From assembly GCF_002114285.1 (NCBI RefSeq), contig NZ_NEDJ01000013.1, positions 1 through 59,928 of the forward strand: a stretch of DNA of 59,928 nucleotides, in the 5' to 3' direction. How positions within the stretch are numbered: position 1 is the stretch's first letter; the number at the start of each line of letters is the position of its first letter. The notes below the pieces were generated by a model. It did not search any database. It saw nothing but the letters and a program-made list of their open reading frames with translations, and was not told the origin of the DNA. Both the position numbers and the translations under genes were made by a program. Below, one piece after another: positions 24,625 to 32,662 of this stretch. Source of the stretch: Halorubrum ezzemoulense DSM 17463. Lineage in GTDB: Archaea; Halobacteriota; Halobacteria; Halobacteriales; Haloferacaceae.

Positions 24625-26568
24625 ATGTCGTGGCCGGTCTCCGCCACTCCGCTCGGCGTCGGCGGATCCACCAGTACACTAACCACGTGGGGGGTCGTAC
24701 TGTCGATCGACGTGTCCAGTAGTCTACTCCCAGTGATCGCGGTGATTCTCGTCTCGGGGCTCGCGGTCCAGCTGCTCGCTCACCGGCTCCGGGTGCCGAG
24801 CGTCATTTTCTACCTCGCAATCGGCGTGGTGCTCGGACCCGAGCTGCTCGGCCTCGTCACGCTGGAGACGTTCGGTGAGGGACTGGAGATCATCGTCGGA
24901 CTCAGTGTCGCGATCATCGTCTTCGAGGGGGCGTTCGCGCTCCGGATCGACCGGATCCGCCGCGCGTCGACGGTGTCGCTCCGGCTGGTGACGATCAGCG
25001 CGGTCGTGATGTTCCTCGGCACCGCGGCGGCGGTCCGCGCGTTCACGGACGGCACGTGGGAGATCGCGCTGCTGATCGGCGCGCTGCTGGTGGCGACCGG
25101 CCCGACCGTCATCACGCCGATCCTCAACGTGGTCCGGGTGCGGGACCACGTCGCGACCGCGCTGGAGACGGAGGGGATCGTCAACGACGTGACGGCCGCG
25201 ATCGTCGCGGTCGTCATCTTCGAGACGCTGCTGCTCGATGACCTCGGCGTCCCCGCGACGGTGCTCTCGTTCCTCCAGCGGTTCGGCGTCGGGGTCGCCG
25301 CGGGGCTGCTCGCCACGGGGATCATCTACCTGTTACTGGACAGCGACATCGTCCCCGAACGCGACGTACAGGCGTCGCAGTTCCTCGTGCTGTCGGCCGC
25401 GATCGGCTCGTTCGCGGCCGCCGAGGCCGTCGCCGCGGAGGCGGGCATCGCGGCGGCGGCGACGAGCGGGACCCTCCTCGGGAACCTCGGGATCGACAAC
25501 CGCGAGGAGATAGAGACGTTCGCGGAGAACACCACCACGATCGTCTTATCCTTCGTCTTCATCTCGCTCGCAGCGCTGATCGACGTCGAGGCGATCGCCG
25601 GCCTCGGGGTCGGCGTGATCGCGATCGTCGCCGTCATCATGCTCGTCTTGCGACCCCTCGGTGCGTTCCTCGCGACGTTCAGCGTCGAGCGGTTCACCCG
25701 CCCGGAGCGCCTGTTCATCGCGACCGTCGGGCCGCGGGGGATCATCCCGGCGAGCGTGGCGACGCTGTTCGCCATCGAGTTGGAGCTCGCTGGCAGCATC
25801 GCCGCCGGCGAACTGCTCGTCGGCACGGTGTTCGCGGTCATCTTCGCGACGGTCCTCGTCGAGGCGGGGTTCGCGCGGCAGATCGGAGAGTTTCTCGGAG
25901 TGTCACCAATGCGCACGATAATCATCGGCGGGGGCCGGGTCGGTCAGGCGCTCGCCACGCGACTGGAGAACAGGGGCGAGTACGTCGTCGTCGTCGAGAC
26001 GGACCCGGACGTCGCCGAACGGGCGCGCGCAGAGGGGTTCACCGTCTACGAGGGGGACGGCAGTGACACGGAGGCGCTTCGCGCCGCCGACATCGACGAC
26101 GCGAAGCGGTTCATCACGACGACGGCCGACGACGACATCAATCTCCTCGCGTGCCAGCTCGCCATCACCAAGTTCGACGTTGCGTCCGTCTACTCACGGG
26201 TGAACGACCCGGACAACGTCGACGCCTTCGACAGCATCGGCGTCACCGGCATCGACGCCACGACGGCGACCGCGGCGGCCATCGACGACGAGATAGAACG
26301 CCCCGCGCTCACCCACTGGATGAACGAGCTCGGCGACAGCCACGACGTTCAGGAGGTTGAGGTGACCTCTCGCGAATTGGCGGGGAAGAGCATCCGCGAC
26401 CTCAACGCGCGGATCCCGGACGACACCTTCGTCGCCGTGATCAGCCGCGACGGCGAGAACCGCGTTCCCTCGGCCGACAGCGTCCTCGAAATGGGCGACA
26501 GCGTGACGTTCATCGGCGCCACCGACGGGGTCCGCCGAGCGAGGGAGCGGTTCCACCCGCACGATTAA
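24625..26568 (+). CDS. cation/proton antiporter with RCK (TrkA-N and TrkA-C) domains
   Basis: The protein has 647 residues if it starts at ATG 24625 (MSWPVSATPLG), supported by the TATA spacing; GTG codons near 24690-24711 are alternatives. Residues about 30-425 form 11-13 membrane helices of the monovalent cation:proton antiporter family (VATGPTVITPIL, EGIVNDVTAAIVAVV, RPLGAFLATFSVERF, GPRGIIPASVAT). Then a TrkA-N/RCK_N Rossmann domain (from about 430; IIIGGGRVGQAL) that binds NAD(H) or another nucleotide, and a TrkA-C domain at the end (VEVTSRELAGKSIRDL). It probably exchanges Na+ or K+ for protons, gated by nucleotide or redox state. In a salt-in organism this would serve K+/Na+ balance. 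Confidence 0.9.
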   Translation: MSWPVSATPLGVGGSTSTLTTWGVVLSIDVSSSLLPVIAVILVSGLAVQLLAHRLRVPSVIFYLAIGVVLGPELLGLVTLETFGEGLEIIVGLSVAIIVFEGAFALRIDRIRRASTVSLRLVTISAVVMFLGTAAAVRAFTDGTWEIALLIGALLVATGPTVITPILNVVRVRDHVATALETEGIVNDVTAAIVAVVIFETLLLDDLGVPATVLSFLQRFGVGVAAGLLATGIIYLLLDSDIVPERDVQASQFLVLSAAIGSFAAAEAVAAEAGIAAAATSGTLLGNLGIDNREEIETFAENTTTIVLSFVFISLAALIDVEAIAGLGVGVIAIVAVIMLVLRPLGAFLATFSVERFTRPERLFIATVGPRGIIPASVATLFAIELELAGSIAAGELLVGTVFAVIFATVLVEAGFARQIGEFLGVSPMRTIIIGGGRVGQALATRLENRGEYVVVVETDPDVAERARAEGFTVYEGDGSDTEALRAADIDDAKRFITTTADDDINLLACQLAITKFDVASVYSRVNDPDNVDAFDSIGVTGIDATTATAAAIDDEIERPALTHWMNELGDSHDVQEVEVTSRELAGKSIRDLNARIPDDTFVAVISRDGENRVPSADSVLEMGDSVTFIGATDGVRRARERFHPHD

Positions 26569-26639
26569 CAGCTCGGTCAGATCGCCCGTGGAGTGAGGGT
26601 GACCGGCTCTGAGCCCCAGTCGCGGGGGCGACATACTCT

Positions 26640-26905
26640 CCACTGCGCCCGTCGTTTGGTGTGGCCGAAACGTCTCGACGGAGTCCGACGCGAGTGAAAC
26701 AAGCGTCGGGCACGTCGGGACCGAACGCAGTCGCTGCCGAACGAAGTGAGGCAGCCGCAAAGTGAGCGTCCTGACGGAGATTTGAACTCGGAAAGCCGTT
26801 CGGCCTCGCTTCGCTCGGCCGCTGCGACTTTCCTGCTCAAATCTTCGCGGAGTTTTCGGACACACGCACGGCTCGCTACGCTCGCCGTTTGGTTTGTCCG
26901 AAAAC
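26640..26905. repeat. nested palindromes and partial tRNA-Arg 3' copy
   Basis: A 23-bp copy of the tRNA-Arg 3' end lies at 26767-26789 and matches 26905-26927. It forms the left arm of an inverted repeat (26779-26795 against 26828-26843) with an inner stem at 26801-26805/26817-26821. A second palindrome follows (26852-26864 against 26893-26905, 12 of 13 paired) with an inner stem at 26868-26872/26884-26888. A degraded version of its right arm is at about 26651-26685. No gene is present in this stretch. Confidence 0.75.
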
Positions 26906-26977
26906 GTCCTGACGGAGATTTGAACTCCGGTCCCTGGCTCCGCAAGCCAAGAGGATAGTCCACTACCCTACCAGGAC
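26906..26977 (-). tRNA. tRNA-Arg (anticodon GCG)
   Basis: On the minus strand the 72-nt sequence folds into a cloverleaf: acceptor GTCCTGG with TCAGGAC (last pair G-U), anticodon stem TTGGC/GCCAG closing the loop TTGCGGA (anticodon GCG), and T arm CGGAG-TTCAAAT-CTCCG. CCA is not encoded. It would read CGC and, with inosine absent, CGT codons by wobble. Confidence 0.92.
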
Positions 26978-27223
26978 TCATCTCTACGTATCGCGGTGGA
27001 ACTTAAGACGGTTACGGTCCGGCGGCCGCGTGCCTGCGGTCCGCATACTCCCCGTGCCGGATGAACACCTTTTGTATCGACGGGACCCATGAACGCCCAT
27101 GAGACGCTTTCGAGCCGCGACCGCGACCCGCTCCGGTCCCCGTGCCGACCGGGGGGTGTCCGGCGCGCCCCCCGGCCAACGGCAACGCTTATGCGCGAAC
27201 CCGTCGACCACGGAGGGACGAGT
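26978..27223 (+). other. spacer between tRNA-Arg and RPA gene
   Basis: No gene seen. A TATA-like gcttatgcg at 27187-27195 lies about 30 nt before the RPA ATG, and a purine-rich cggaggga just upstream of 27224 could act as a ribosome binding site. Confidence 0.35.
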
Positions 27224-28714
27224 ATGGGCGCCATAGAGGAGGTGTACGAGGACCTCGACACCGACGTCGAGTTCGAGGAGTTCGAGGCCGCCGTCGAGGA
27301 CAAGGTCGAGCAGATGGGCGGGCTCGCGGACGAGGAGACCGCCGCGATGCTCATCGCACACGAGCTGCGCGACGAGGAGGCCGACACCATCGCCGACATC
27401 GAACCGGGGATGAACGAGGTGAAGTTCCTCGGCAAGGTGACAGCCATCGGCGAGATCCGGACCTTCGAGCGCGACGACGAGGACGCGGAGGAGGGTCGCG
27501 TGTGTAACGTCGATGTCGCCGACGCCTCCGGCTCCGTCCGGGTCGCACTGTGGGACGACATGGCCGCGGCGGCCGAGGAGGAGCTCGAAGTCGGGCAGGT
27601 CCTCCGCGTCATGGGCCGTCCCAAGGAGGGGTACAGCGGCCTCGAAGTGAGCGCGGACAAGGTCGAGCCGGACGAGGACGCCGAGGTCGACGTCCAAGTG
27701 CTCGACACCTACCGCGTCGAGGACCTGACGCTCGGGGCGTCCGACGTGGACCTCGTGGGGCAGGTGTTAGACACCGACTCGATCCGGACGTTCGACCGCG
27801 ACGACGGCAGCGAGGGACGCGTCGCCAACCTCACGCTCGGCGACGAGACGGGGCGCGTGCGCGTCACGCTCTGGGACGGGAAGGCCGACCTCGCCGAGGA
27901 GTTCGCGGCGGGCGAGGTCGTCGAGGTCGGCGACGGCTACGTCCGCGAGCGCGACGGCGACCTGGAGCTCCACGTCGGCGACCGCGGCACGGTCGAGCGC
28001 GTCGACGAGGACGTCGAGTACGTCCCGGAGACCACCGACATCGCCGACCTCGAGATCGGCCAGACCGTCGACATCGGGGGCGGCGTCATCGAGACCGACC
28101 CGAAGCGGACGTTCGACCGCGACGACGGCAGCGAGGGACAGGTCCGCAACGTCCGGATCAAAGACGAGACCGGCGAGATCCGCGTCGCGCTGTGGGGCGA
28201 CAAGGCCGACCGCGAGATCGAACTGGCCGACCGGGTCGTCTTCACCGACGTCGAGATCCAGGACGGCTGGCAGGACGACCTCGAGGCGTCCGCGAACTGG
28301 CGCTCGACCGTCTCCGTCCTCGACGAGGGGAGCGACGCGGCGGCCGGCGTCGCGGGCGGCGCGTCCGGGGCCGGAAGCACCGGGGGCGACGGAGACGGCC
28401 GCGGGTCGAACGAAACCGGTCTCGGTGCCTTCTCCGATGACGGCAAGAAGGCGGCGGCCGAGGCCGTCGCCGGTGAGGCCGGCGACGAGGAAGGGAGCGG
28501 TGCGAGCGGCGGCGCGGCGACCGCGGCGGCGGAGCGATCGGACGGCGCCGTCGAGTTCACCGGCACGGTCGTCCAGACCGGGGACCCGGTCGTGCTCGAC
28601 GACGGACAGCAGACGAAATCGGTCGACACCGACGCGAGCCTCCGGCTCGGCGAGGGGATAACCGTCCGCGGCCCGGAGCGCGACGGGACCATCGACGCCG
28701 ACGACGTCTTCTGA
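27224..28714 (+). CDS. single-stranded DNA-binding protein, RPA with three OB folds
   Basis: The protein has 496 residues from ATG 27224 (MGAIEEVYEDLD); an ATG at 27191 in the same frame is possible. Three OB folds follow one another at about residues 65-160, 175-270 and 285-370, each with the VRV-LWD or IRVALWGDKAD strand pattern of archaeal RPA. A Gly/Ala/Ser linker then leads to a fourth short OB-like end (TGTVVQTGDPVVLDDG). It coats single-stranded DNA in replication and repair. Folds two and three share a near-identical segment. There is no zinc-finger signature. In haloarchaea this stand-alone RPA is usually upstream of the histone gene, as here. Confidence 0.9.
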   Translation: MGAIEEVYEDLDTDVEFEEFEAAVEDKVEQMGGLADEETAAMLIAHELRDEEADTIADIEPGMNEVKFLGKVTAIGEIRTFERDDEDAEEGRVCNVDVADASGSVRVALWDDMAAAAEEELEVGQVLRVMGRPKEGYSGLEVSADKVEPDEDAEVDVQVLDTYRVEDLTLGASDVDLVGQVLDTDSIRTFDRDDGSEGRVANLTLGDETGRVRVTLWDGKADLAEEFAAGEVVEVGDGYVRERDGDLELHVGDRGTVERVDEDVEYVPETTDIADLEIGQTVDIGGGVIETDPKRTFDRDDGSEGQVRNVRIKDETGEIRVALWGDKADREIELADRVVFTDVEIQDGWQDDLEASANWRSTVSVLDEGSDAAAGVAGGASGAGSTGGDGDGRGSNETGLGAFSDDGKKAAAEAVAGEAGDEEGSGASGGAATAAAERSDGAVEFTGTVVQTGDPVVLDDGQQTKSVDTDASLRLGEGITVRGPERDGTIDADDVF

Positions 28715-28773
28715 CGCGCCCGACCGCCGCGGCGGCTCGTCCGGATCCGGCGGCAAAGCGGGTAACGGAAAGC

Positions 28774-28780
28774 GTTATAC
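28774..28780 (+). promoter_or_regulatory. TATA-like box of the histone gene
   Basis: gttatac lies 24-30 nt before the histone ATG at 28804, implying a leaderless transcript that probably continues into the deacetylase gene. Confidence 0.5.
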
Positions 28781-28803
28781 GACACACGGACGCGACTGTG
28801 TGT

Positions 28804-29235
28804 ATGAGTGTCGAGTTACCGTTCGCGCCGGTCGACGGGATCATCCGGCGGAACGCGGGGGAACTCCGCGTCAGCGCGGACGCCGCCGAGGAGCTCGCGC
28901 GACGGATCCAATCGCACGGCGCCGAGCTCGCCGTCGACGCGGCCGAGCAGGCGACCGCGGACGGCCGGAAGACGCTGATGGCCGCGGACTTCGGCGTCGA
29001 GCAGGTCGTCGGCCGGGAGGATCTCACGCTCCCGGTCGCGCCCATCGACCGGATCGCTCGACTCCGGATCGACGACCGCTATCGGGTCGGCGTCGACGCG
29101 CGCGTCGCGCTGGCCGACATTTTGGAAGACTACGCCGACAACGTCGCGAGCGCGGCCGCGACGCTGGCCCGGCACGCGGACCGACGGACCGTACAGGCCG
29201 AGGACATCGAGACGTACTTCGCGTTGTTCGAGTAG
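28804..29235 (+). CDS. archaeal histone, two fused histone folds
   Basis: The protein has 143 residues and contains two head-to-tail histone folds: residues about 5-68 (FAPVDGIIRRNAG, VSADAAEELARRIQ, KTLMAADFGV) and about 75-142 (LPVAPIDRIARLRID, YRVGVDARVALADILED, RRTVQAEDIETYFAL). This fused form is the haloarchaeal type and folds as an intramolecular dimer. It is acidic, unlike canonical DNA-wrapping histones; studies in other haloarchaea suggest it acts more like a regulator than a main chromatin protein. The stop is immediately followed by the deacetylase ATG. Confidence 0.95.
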   Translation: MSVELPFAPVDGIIRRNAGELRVSADAAEELARRIQSHGAELAVDAAEQATADGRKTLMAADFGVEQVVGREDLTLPVAPIDRIARLRIDDRYRVGVDARVALADILEDYADNVASAAATLARHADRRTVQAEDIETYFALFE

Positions 29236-30240
29236 ATGCAGTTTGGCTACAGCGAGCGGTGTCTCGACCACGACACCGGCGAGCGACACCCGGAGAACCC
29301 GGACCGACTCCGCGCGATCCGCCGCGGTCTCGCGAAGCGGCACGGCGTCGAGTACGTCGAGGCCGATCCCGCGGCGAAGGCGGCCGTCTCGGCCGTTCAT
29401 GACCCCGATTACGTCGACGAACTGGAGTCGTTCGTCGCGGACGGCGGCGGCAGCTGGGACCCCGACACCGTTGCCAGCGACGGGACGTGGGACGCGGCGC
29501 TCACCTCGGCCGGGCTCGCCCAGTGGGCCGCCCGCGCGGCGCTCGACGGCTCGACCGGGCGGCAGACCCCGTTCGCGATCGGCCGCCCGCCGGGCCACCA
29601 CGCCGTCACCGACGACGCGATGGGGTTCTGCTTCTTCAACAACGCCGCCGTCGCGGCCCAGACCGCCCTTGACGAGGACCTCGCTGACCGCGTCGCGATC
29701 TTCGACTGGGACGTGCACCACGGGAACGGCACGCAGGACATCTTCTACGACCGCGGCGACGTCCTCTACGCGTCGATCCACGAGGACGGCCTCTACCCGG
29801 ACACGGGGGACCTCGACGAGACCGGCGAGGGAGACGGCGACGGGACGACCGTGAACCTCCCGCTGGCGGCCGGTGCCGGCGACGCCGACTACCTCTACGC
29901 CGTCGACGAGGGGATCGGGCCTGCGATCGATCGGTTCGACCCCGACCTGCTGATCGTCTCGGCGGGGTTCGACGCGCACCGCCACGACCCCATCTCGCGG
30001 ATGCGCGTCTCCTCGGAGGGGTACGCGCTGTTGACCGACCGGATCCGGACGCTCGCCGATGACGCCGGCGCCGCCCACGCGTACGTGCTGGAGGGCGGAT
30101 ACGGCCTCGACACGCTCGCCGAGGGGGTCTCGATGGTCCACGAGACGTACGACGGGCGCCCCCCGGTCGACACCGACGAGGACCCGGACGCGAAGACCGA
30201 GTCCCTCGTCGACGACCTGCGGGCGGAACTGGACCTGTAG
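29236..30240 (+). CDS. histone deacetylase family hydrolase
   Basis: The protein has 334 residues, arginase/deacetylase fold, class II-like. Active-site features visible: GRPPGHHA with His121-His122, IFDWDVHHGNGTQ with zinc ligands Asp159 and His161, a further Asp in SAGFDAHRHDP, and the Gly-rich Tyr loop LEGGYGLD. Such enzymes remove acetyl groups from lysine, polyamines or acetoin-pathway proteins. The gene begins on the base after the histone stop codon, so the two are almost surely co-transcribed. Deacetylation of the histone is an attractive but unproven inference, since the histone has few lysines. Confidence 0.93.
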   Translation: MQFGYSERCLDHDTGERHPENPDRLRAIRRGLAKRHGVEYVEADPAAKAAVSAVHDPDYVDELESFVADGGGSWDPDTVASDGTWDAALTSAGLAQWAARAALDGSTGRQTPFAIGRPPGHHAVTDDAMGFCFFNNAAVAAQTALDEDLADRVAIFDWDVHHGNGTQDIFYDRGDVLYASIHEDGLYPDTGDLDETGEGDGDGTTVNLPLAAGAGDADYLYAVDEGIGPAIDRFDPDLLIVSAGFDAHRHDPISRMRVSSEGYALLTDRIRTLADDAGAAHAYVLEGGYGLDTLAEGVSMVHETYDGRPPVDTDEDPDAKTESLVDDLRAELDL

Positions 30241-30453
30241 CCCGGAAGATGGGTCGACGCCGGACTCGCCCGTCGCTGCCGCTCCTCGCTCGTAGTCGGC
30301 GTCGACAGAAACGCCCGGAGCGGGATTTGAACCCCGGTCGTTCCGCTCGCTACGCTCGCTTCACTCCCTGATTCAAATCCCTTCGACGGTTCCTGCTGTC
30401 GCGGTACTCACTCGTCGCTACCGCTCCTCGCTCGCAATTGCGACAGCAGAAAC
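30241..30453. repeat. partial tRNA-Asp 3' copy with nested inverted repeats
   Basis: A copy of the tRNA-Asp 3' end starts at 30312 and matches the true tRNA (30453 on) for about 23 bp. With the shared bases before it, the match is about 29 bp (cagaaa prefix). It makes a perfect 10-bp inverted repeat (30322-30331 against 30372-30381) around a ctcgctacgctcgc core at 30346-30359. A further 9-bp pair lies at 30394-30402/30440-30448. A second direct repeat, cgtcgct-ccgctcctcgctcg, occurs at about 30271 and 30413. Confidence 0.75.
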
Positions 30454-30525
30454 GCCCGGAGCGGGATTTGAACCCGCGTCACGACCGTGACAGGGTCGTA
30501 TGATGGGCCACTACACCATCCGGGC
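30454..30525 (-). tRNA. tRNA-Asp (anticodon GTC), copy 1
   Basis: The minus-strand 72-nt cloverleaf has acceptor GCCCGGA/TCCGGGC, anticodon stem CGACC/GGTCG with loop CTGTCAC (anticodon GTC), and T arm GCGGG-TTCAAAT-CCCGC. CCA is not encoded. It is identical to the second copy 31 nt away. Confidence 0.94.
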
Positions 30526-30556
30526 AACCAAGCGACAGCGCCCCGAAACCGGGGAC

Positions 30557-30628
30557 GCCCGGAGCGGGATTTGAACCCGCGTCACGACCGTGACAGGGTC
30601 GTATGATGGGCCACTACACCATCCGGGC
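30557..30628 (-). tRNA. tRNA-Asp (anticodon GTC), copy 2
   Basis: Same sequence and fold as the first copy. In the direction of transcription this is the upstream copy, so a promoter for the pair is expected in 30629-30700. The high demand for aspartate in halophile proteins makes a doubled tRNA-Asp gene plausible. Confidence 0.94.
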
Positions 30629-30814
30629 TTGTCGTACCAGTTCGTATCCCTGTCTGGCAAATAAGGCTTGTCATCGCCGACGAGGATGGGGTCCGGTGAC
30701 AGGGGGGTTGCCTCCGATATCCTTTTGTGTCAACCTCGCGTGTGTGGGAGTGTCGAACGCCCCGCGACCCGTGAGCCGCGCGCGGCGGCGCTTGGTAAGT
30801 CTTATGACGCTGGC

Positions 30815-30822
30815 GCATATAC
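30815..30822 (+). promoter_or_regulatory. TATA-like box of the RNA polymerase operon
   Basis: gcatatac lies 46-53 nt upstream of the rpoH ATG (30868), implying a leader of about 20 nt. Another AT-rich element, cttatgac at 30801, is an alternative. No gene is supported in 30629-30867. Confidence 0.45.
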
Positions 30823-30867
30823 CTACCTGTAGTATCTCGTGATAGCTTCTCCCCACCACCAGCACCC

Positions 30868-31098
30868 ATGGTAGACGTAAGCCAACACGAACTCGTCCCG
30901 GACCACGTCCTCCTCGACGACCCCGAGGAGGTCGAAGAGGTCCTGGCGGAGTACGACGTGAAGAAAACGAACTTACCGAAGATCAAACGCACGGATCCCG
31001 CGCTCCCCGACGAGGCCGAGGTCGGGGACGTGGTGAAGATCGTCCGCGACTCCCGCACGACCGACGAGGCGGTCGTGTATCGACTGGTCGTCTCATGA
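30868..31098 (+). CDS. rpoH: DNA-directed RNA polymerase subunit H
   Basis: The product has 76 residues, archaeal Rpo5 equivalent to the C-terminal domain of eukaryotic Rpb5. It has the conserved [14 protein letters not shown] start and the [10 protein letters not shown] and [11 protein letters not shown] segments. It sits at the jaw of the polymerase. It leads the operon and its stop overlaps the rpoB'' start (ATGA). Confidence 0.97.
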   Translation: MVDVSQHELVPDHVLLDDPEEVEEVLAEYDVKKTNLPKIKRTDPALPDEAEVGDVVKIVRDSRTTDEAVVYRLVVS

Positions 31099-32660
31099 AC
31101 AGGCAAGACCGACGCGTGGTTTCACGCGAATACTTCTCCGACGAACGGCTCGCCGAACACCACTTCCGCTCGTTCAACAACTTCCTGGACCGCGGCATGC
31201 AGGAAGTCGTCGACGAGAAGGAGACGATCGAGACGGACATCGGCGACAAGGAGGGCCAGGAGCCCGTCTACGTCGAGCTCGGCGACGTGCGGATGGTCAC
31301 CCCGCGCGTCCGCGAGGCCGACGGCTCCGAGGAGCTGCTCTATCCCCAGGAGGCGCGCCTCCGCAACATCACCTACTCGGCGCCCGTGTTCATGGAGATG
31401 TCCATCGTCCGCGGCGGCGAGGACGAACCGGAGCAGGTCGTCGACACGACCGAGACGAAGGTCGGTCGGATGCCGATCATGGTCGGCTCGGACAAGTGTA
31501 ACATGGCGGGCTTTTCCGACGAGGAGCTCATCGACATCGGCGAGGACCCCGTCGACCCCGGCGGCTACTTCATCGTCAACGGCTCCGAGCGCGTGCTGAT
31601 GACCTCGGAGGACCTGGCGCCGAACAAGATCCTCGCCGAGTACGACTCGAAGTACGGCGACGAGATCCAGGTCGCGAAGACGTTCTCCCAGCGCCGGGGC
31701 TACCGCGCCTTAGTGCTCTGTGAACGCAACCGCGAGGGGCTGCTCGAAGTGTCGTTCCCCTCCGTCTCCGGCTCCATCGACTTCGTGACGCTCGTCCGCG
31801 CGCTCGGGCTCGAATCCGACGAGGAGATCGTCCACCGCGTCTCGGACGACCCCGAGATCGTGAAGTTCATGCTGGAGAACTTAGAGGAGGCCTCGGTCCA
31901 GACGACCGAGGAGGCAATCGAGACCCTCGGCGAGCGCGTCGCGAGCGGTCAGGGGAAGAACTACCAGCTCAAGCGGGCGAACTACGTCATCGACCGCTAC
32001 CTCCTCCCGCACCTCCACGAGGAGGGCGTCGACGAGGAGGACGTGCGGATCAACAAGGCGTACTACCTCTGCCGGATGGCCGAGGCGTGCTTCGAGCTCG
32101 CTCTCGACCGCCGCGAGGCCGACGACAAGGACCACTACGCGAACAAGCGCCTGAAGGTCTCCGGCGACCTGATGCGCGACCTGTTCCGGACCGCTCTCAA
32201 CAAGCTGGCGCGCGACGTGAAGTACCAGCTGGAGCGCGCGAACATGCGGAACCGGCAGCTCACCGTCAACACGGTGGTCCGCTCCGACGTGCTGACCGAG
32301 CGCCTCGAACACCCGATCGCGACGGGGAACTGGGTCGGCGGCCGCTCGGGCGTCTCCCAGCTCGTCGACCGGACCGACTACATGGGCGTGCTCTCGCACC
32401 TGCGGCGCCTGCGCTCGCCGCTGTCGCGGTCGCAGCCGCACTTCGAGGCGCGGGACCTCCACGCGACCCAGTGGGGTCGCATCTGTCCCTCCGAGACGCC
32501 GGAGGGGCCGAACTGCGGGCTCGTGAAGAACTTCGCGCAGGCGATGGAGCTCTCGCAGACGGTCGAGGACGAACAGGGGCTGAAACGAGAACTGGCGTCG
32601 ATGGGTGTCGAGGGGATCCCCGGCATCGAGGGCGTCGAACGACAGACGGCGGACGACTGA
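31095..32660 (+). CDS. rpoB2: DNA-directed RNA polymerase subunit B''
   Basis: The product has 521 residues and forms the N-terminal half of the split second-largest subunit (protrusion, lobe and fork). Features include [25 protein letters not shown] at the start (only partly quoted families vary), [23 protein letters not shown], and the fork region [16 protein letters not shown], then [20 protein letters not shown]. The split from B' falls shortly after the fork, as usual in haloarchaea and methanogens. Only 2 nt separate it from rpoB'. Confidence 0.97.
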   Translation: MNRQDRRVVSREYFSDERLAEHHFRSFNNFLDRGMQEVVDEKETIETDIGDKEGQEPVYVELGDVRMVTPRVREADGSEELLYPQEARLRNITYSAPVFMEMSIVRGGEDEPEQVVDTTETKVGRMPIMVGSDKCNMAGFSDEELIDIGEDPVDPGGYFIVNGSERVLMTSEDLAPNKILAEYDSKYGDEIQVAKTFSQRRGYRALVLCERNREGLLEVSFPSVSGSIDFVTLVRALGLESDEEIVHRVSDDPEIVKFMLENLEEASVQTTEEAIETLGERVASGQGKNYQLKRANYVIDRYLLPHLHEEGVDEEDVRINKAYYLCRMAEACFELALDRREADDKDHYANKRLKVSGDLMRDLFRTALNKLARDVKYQLERANMRNRQLTVNTVVRSDVLTERLEHPIATGNWVGGRSGVSQLVDRTDYMGVLSHLRRLRSPLSRSQPHFEARDLHATQWGRICPSETPEGPNCGLVKNFAQAMELSQTVEDEQGLKRELASMGVEGIPGIEGVERQTADD

Positions 32661-32662
32661 TC

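Noticed and set aside
26767-26927. Simple provirus attachment scar at tRNA-Arg
   Set aside because: A direct repeat is present, but only 138 nt apart with no integrase, and nested inverted copies need another explanation; kept as a repeat element instead.
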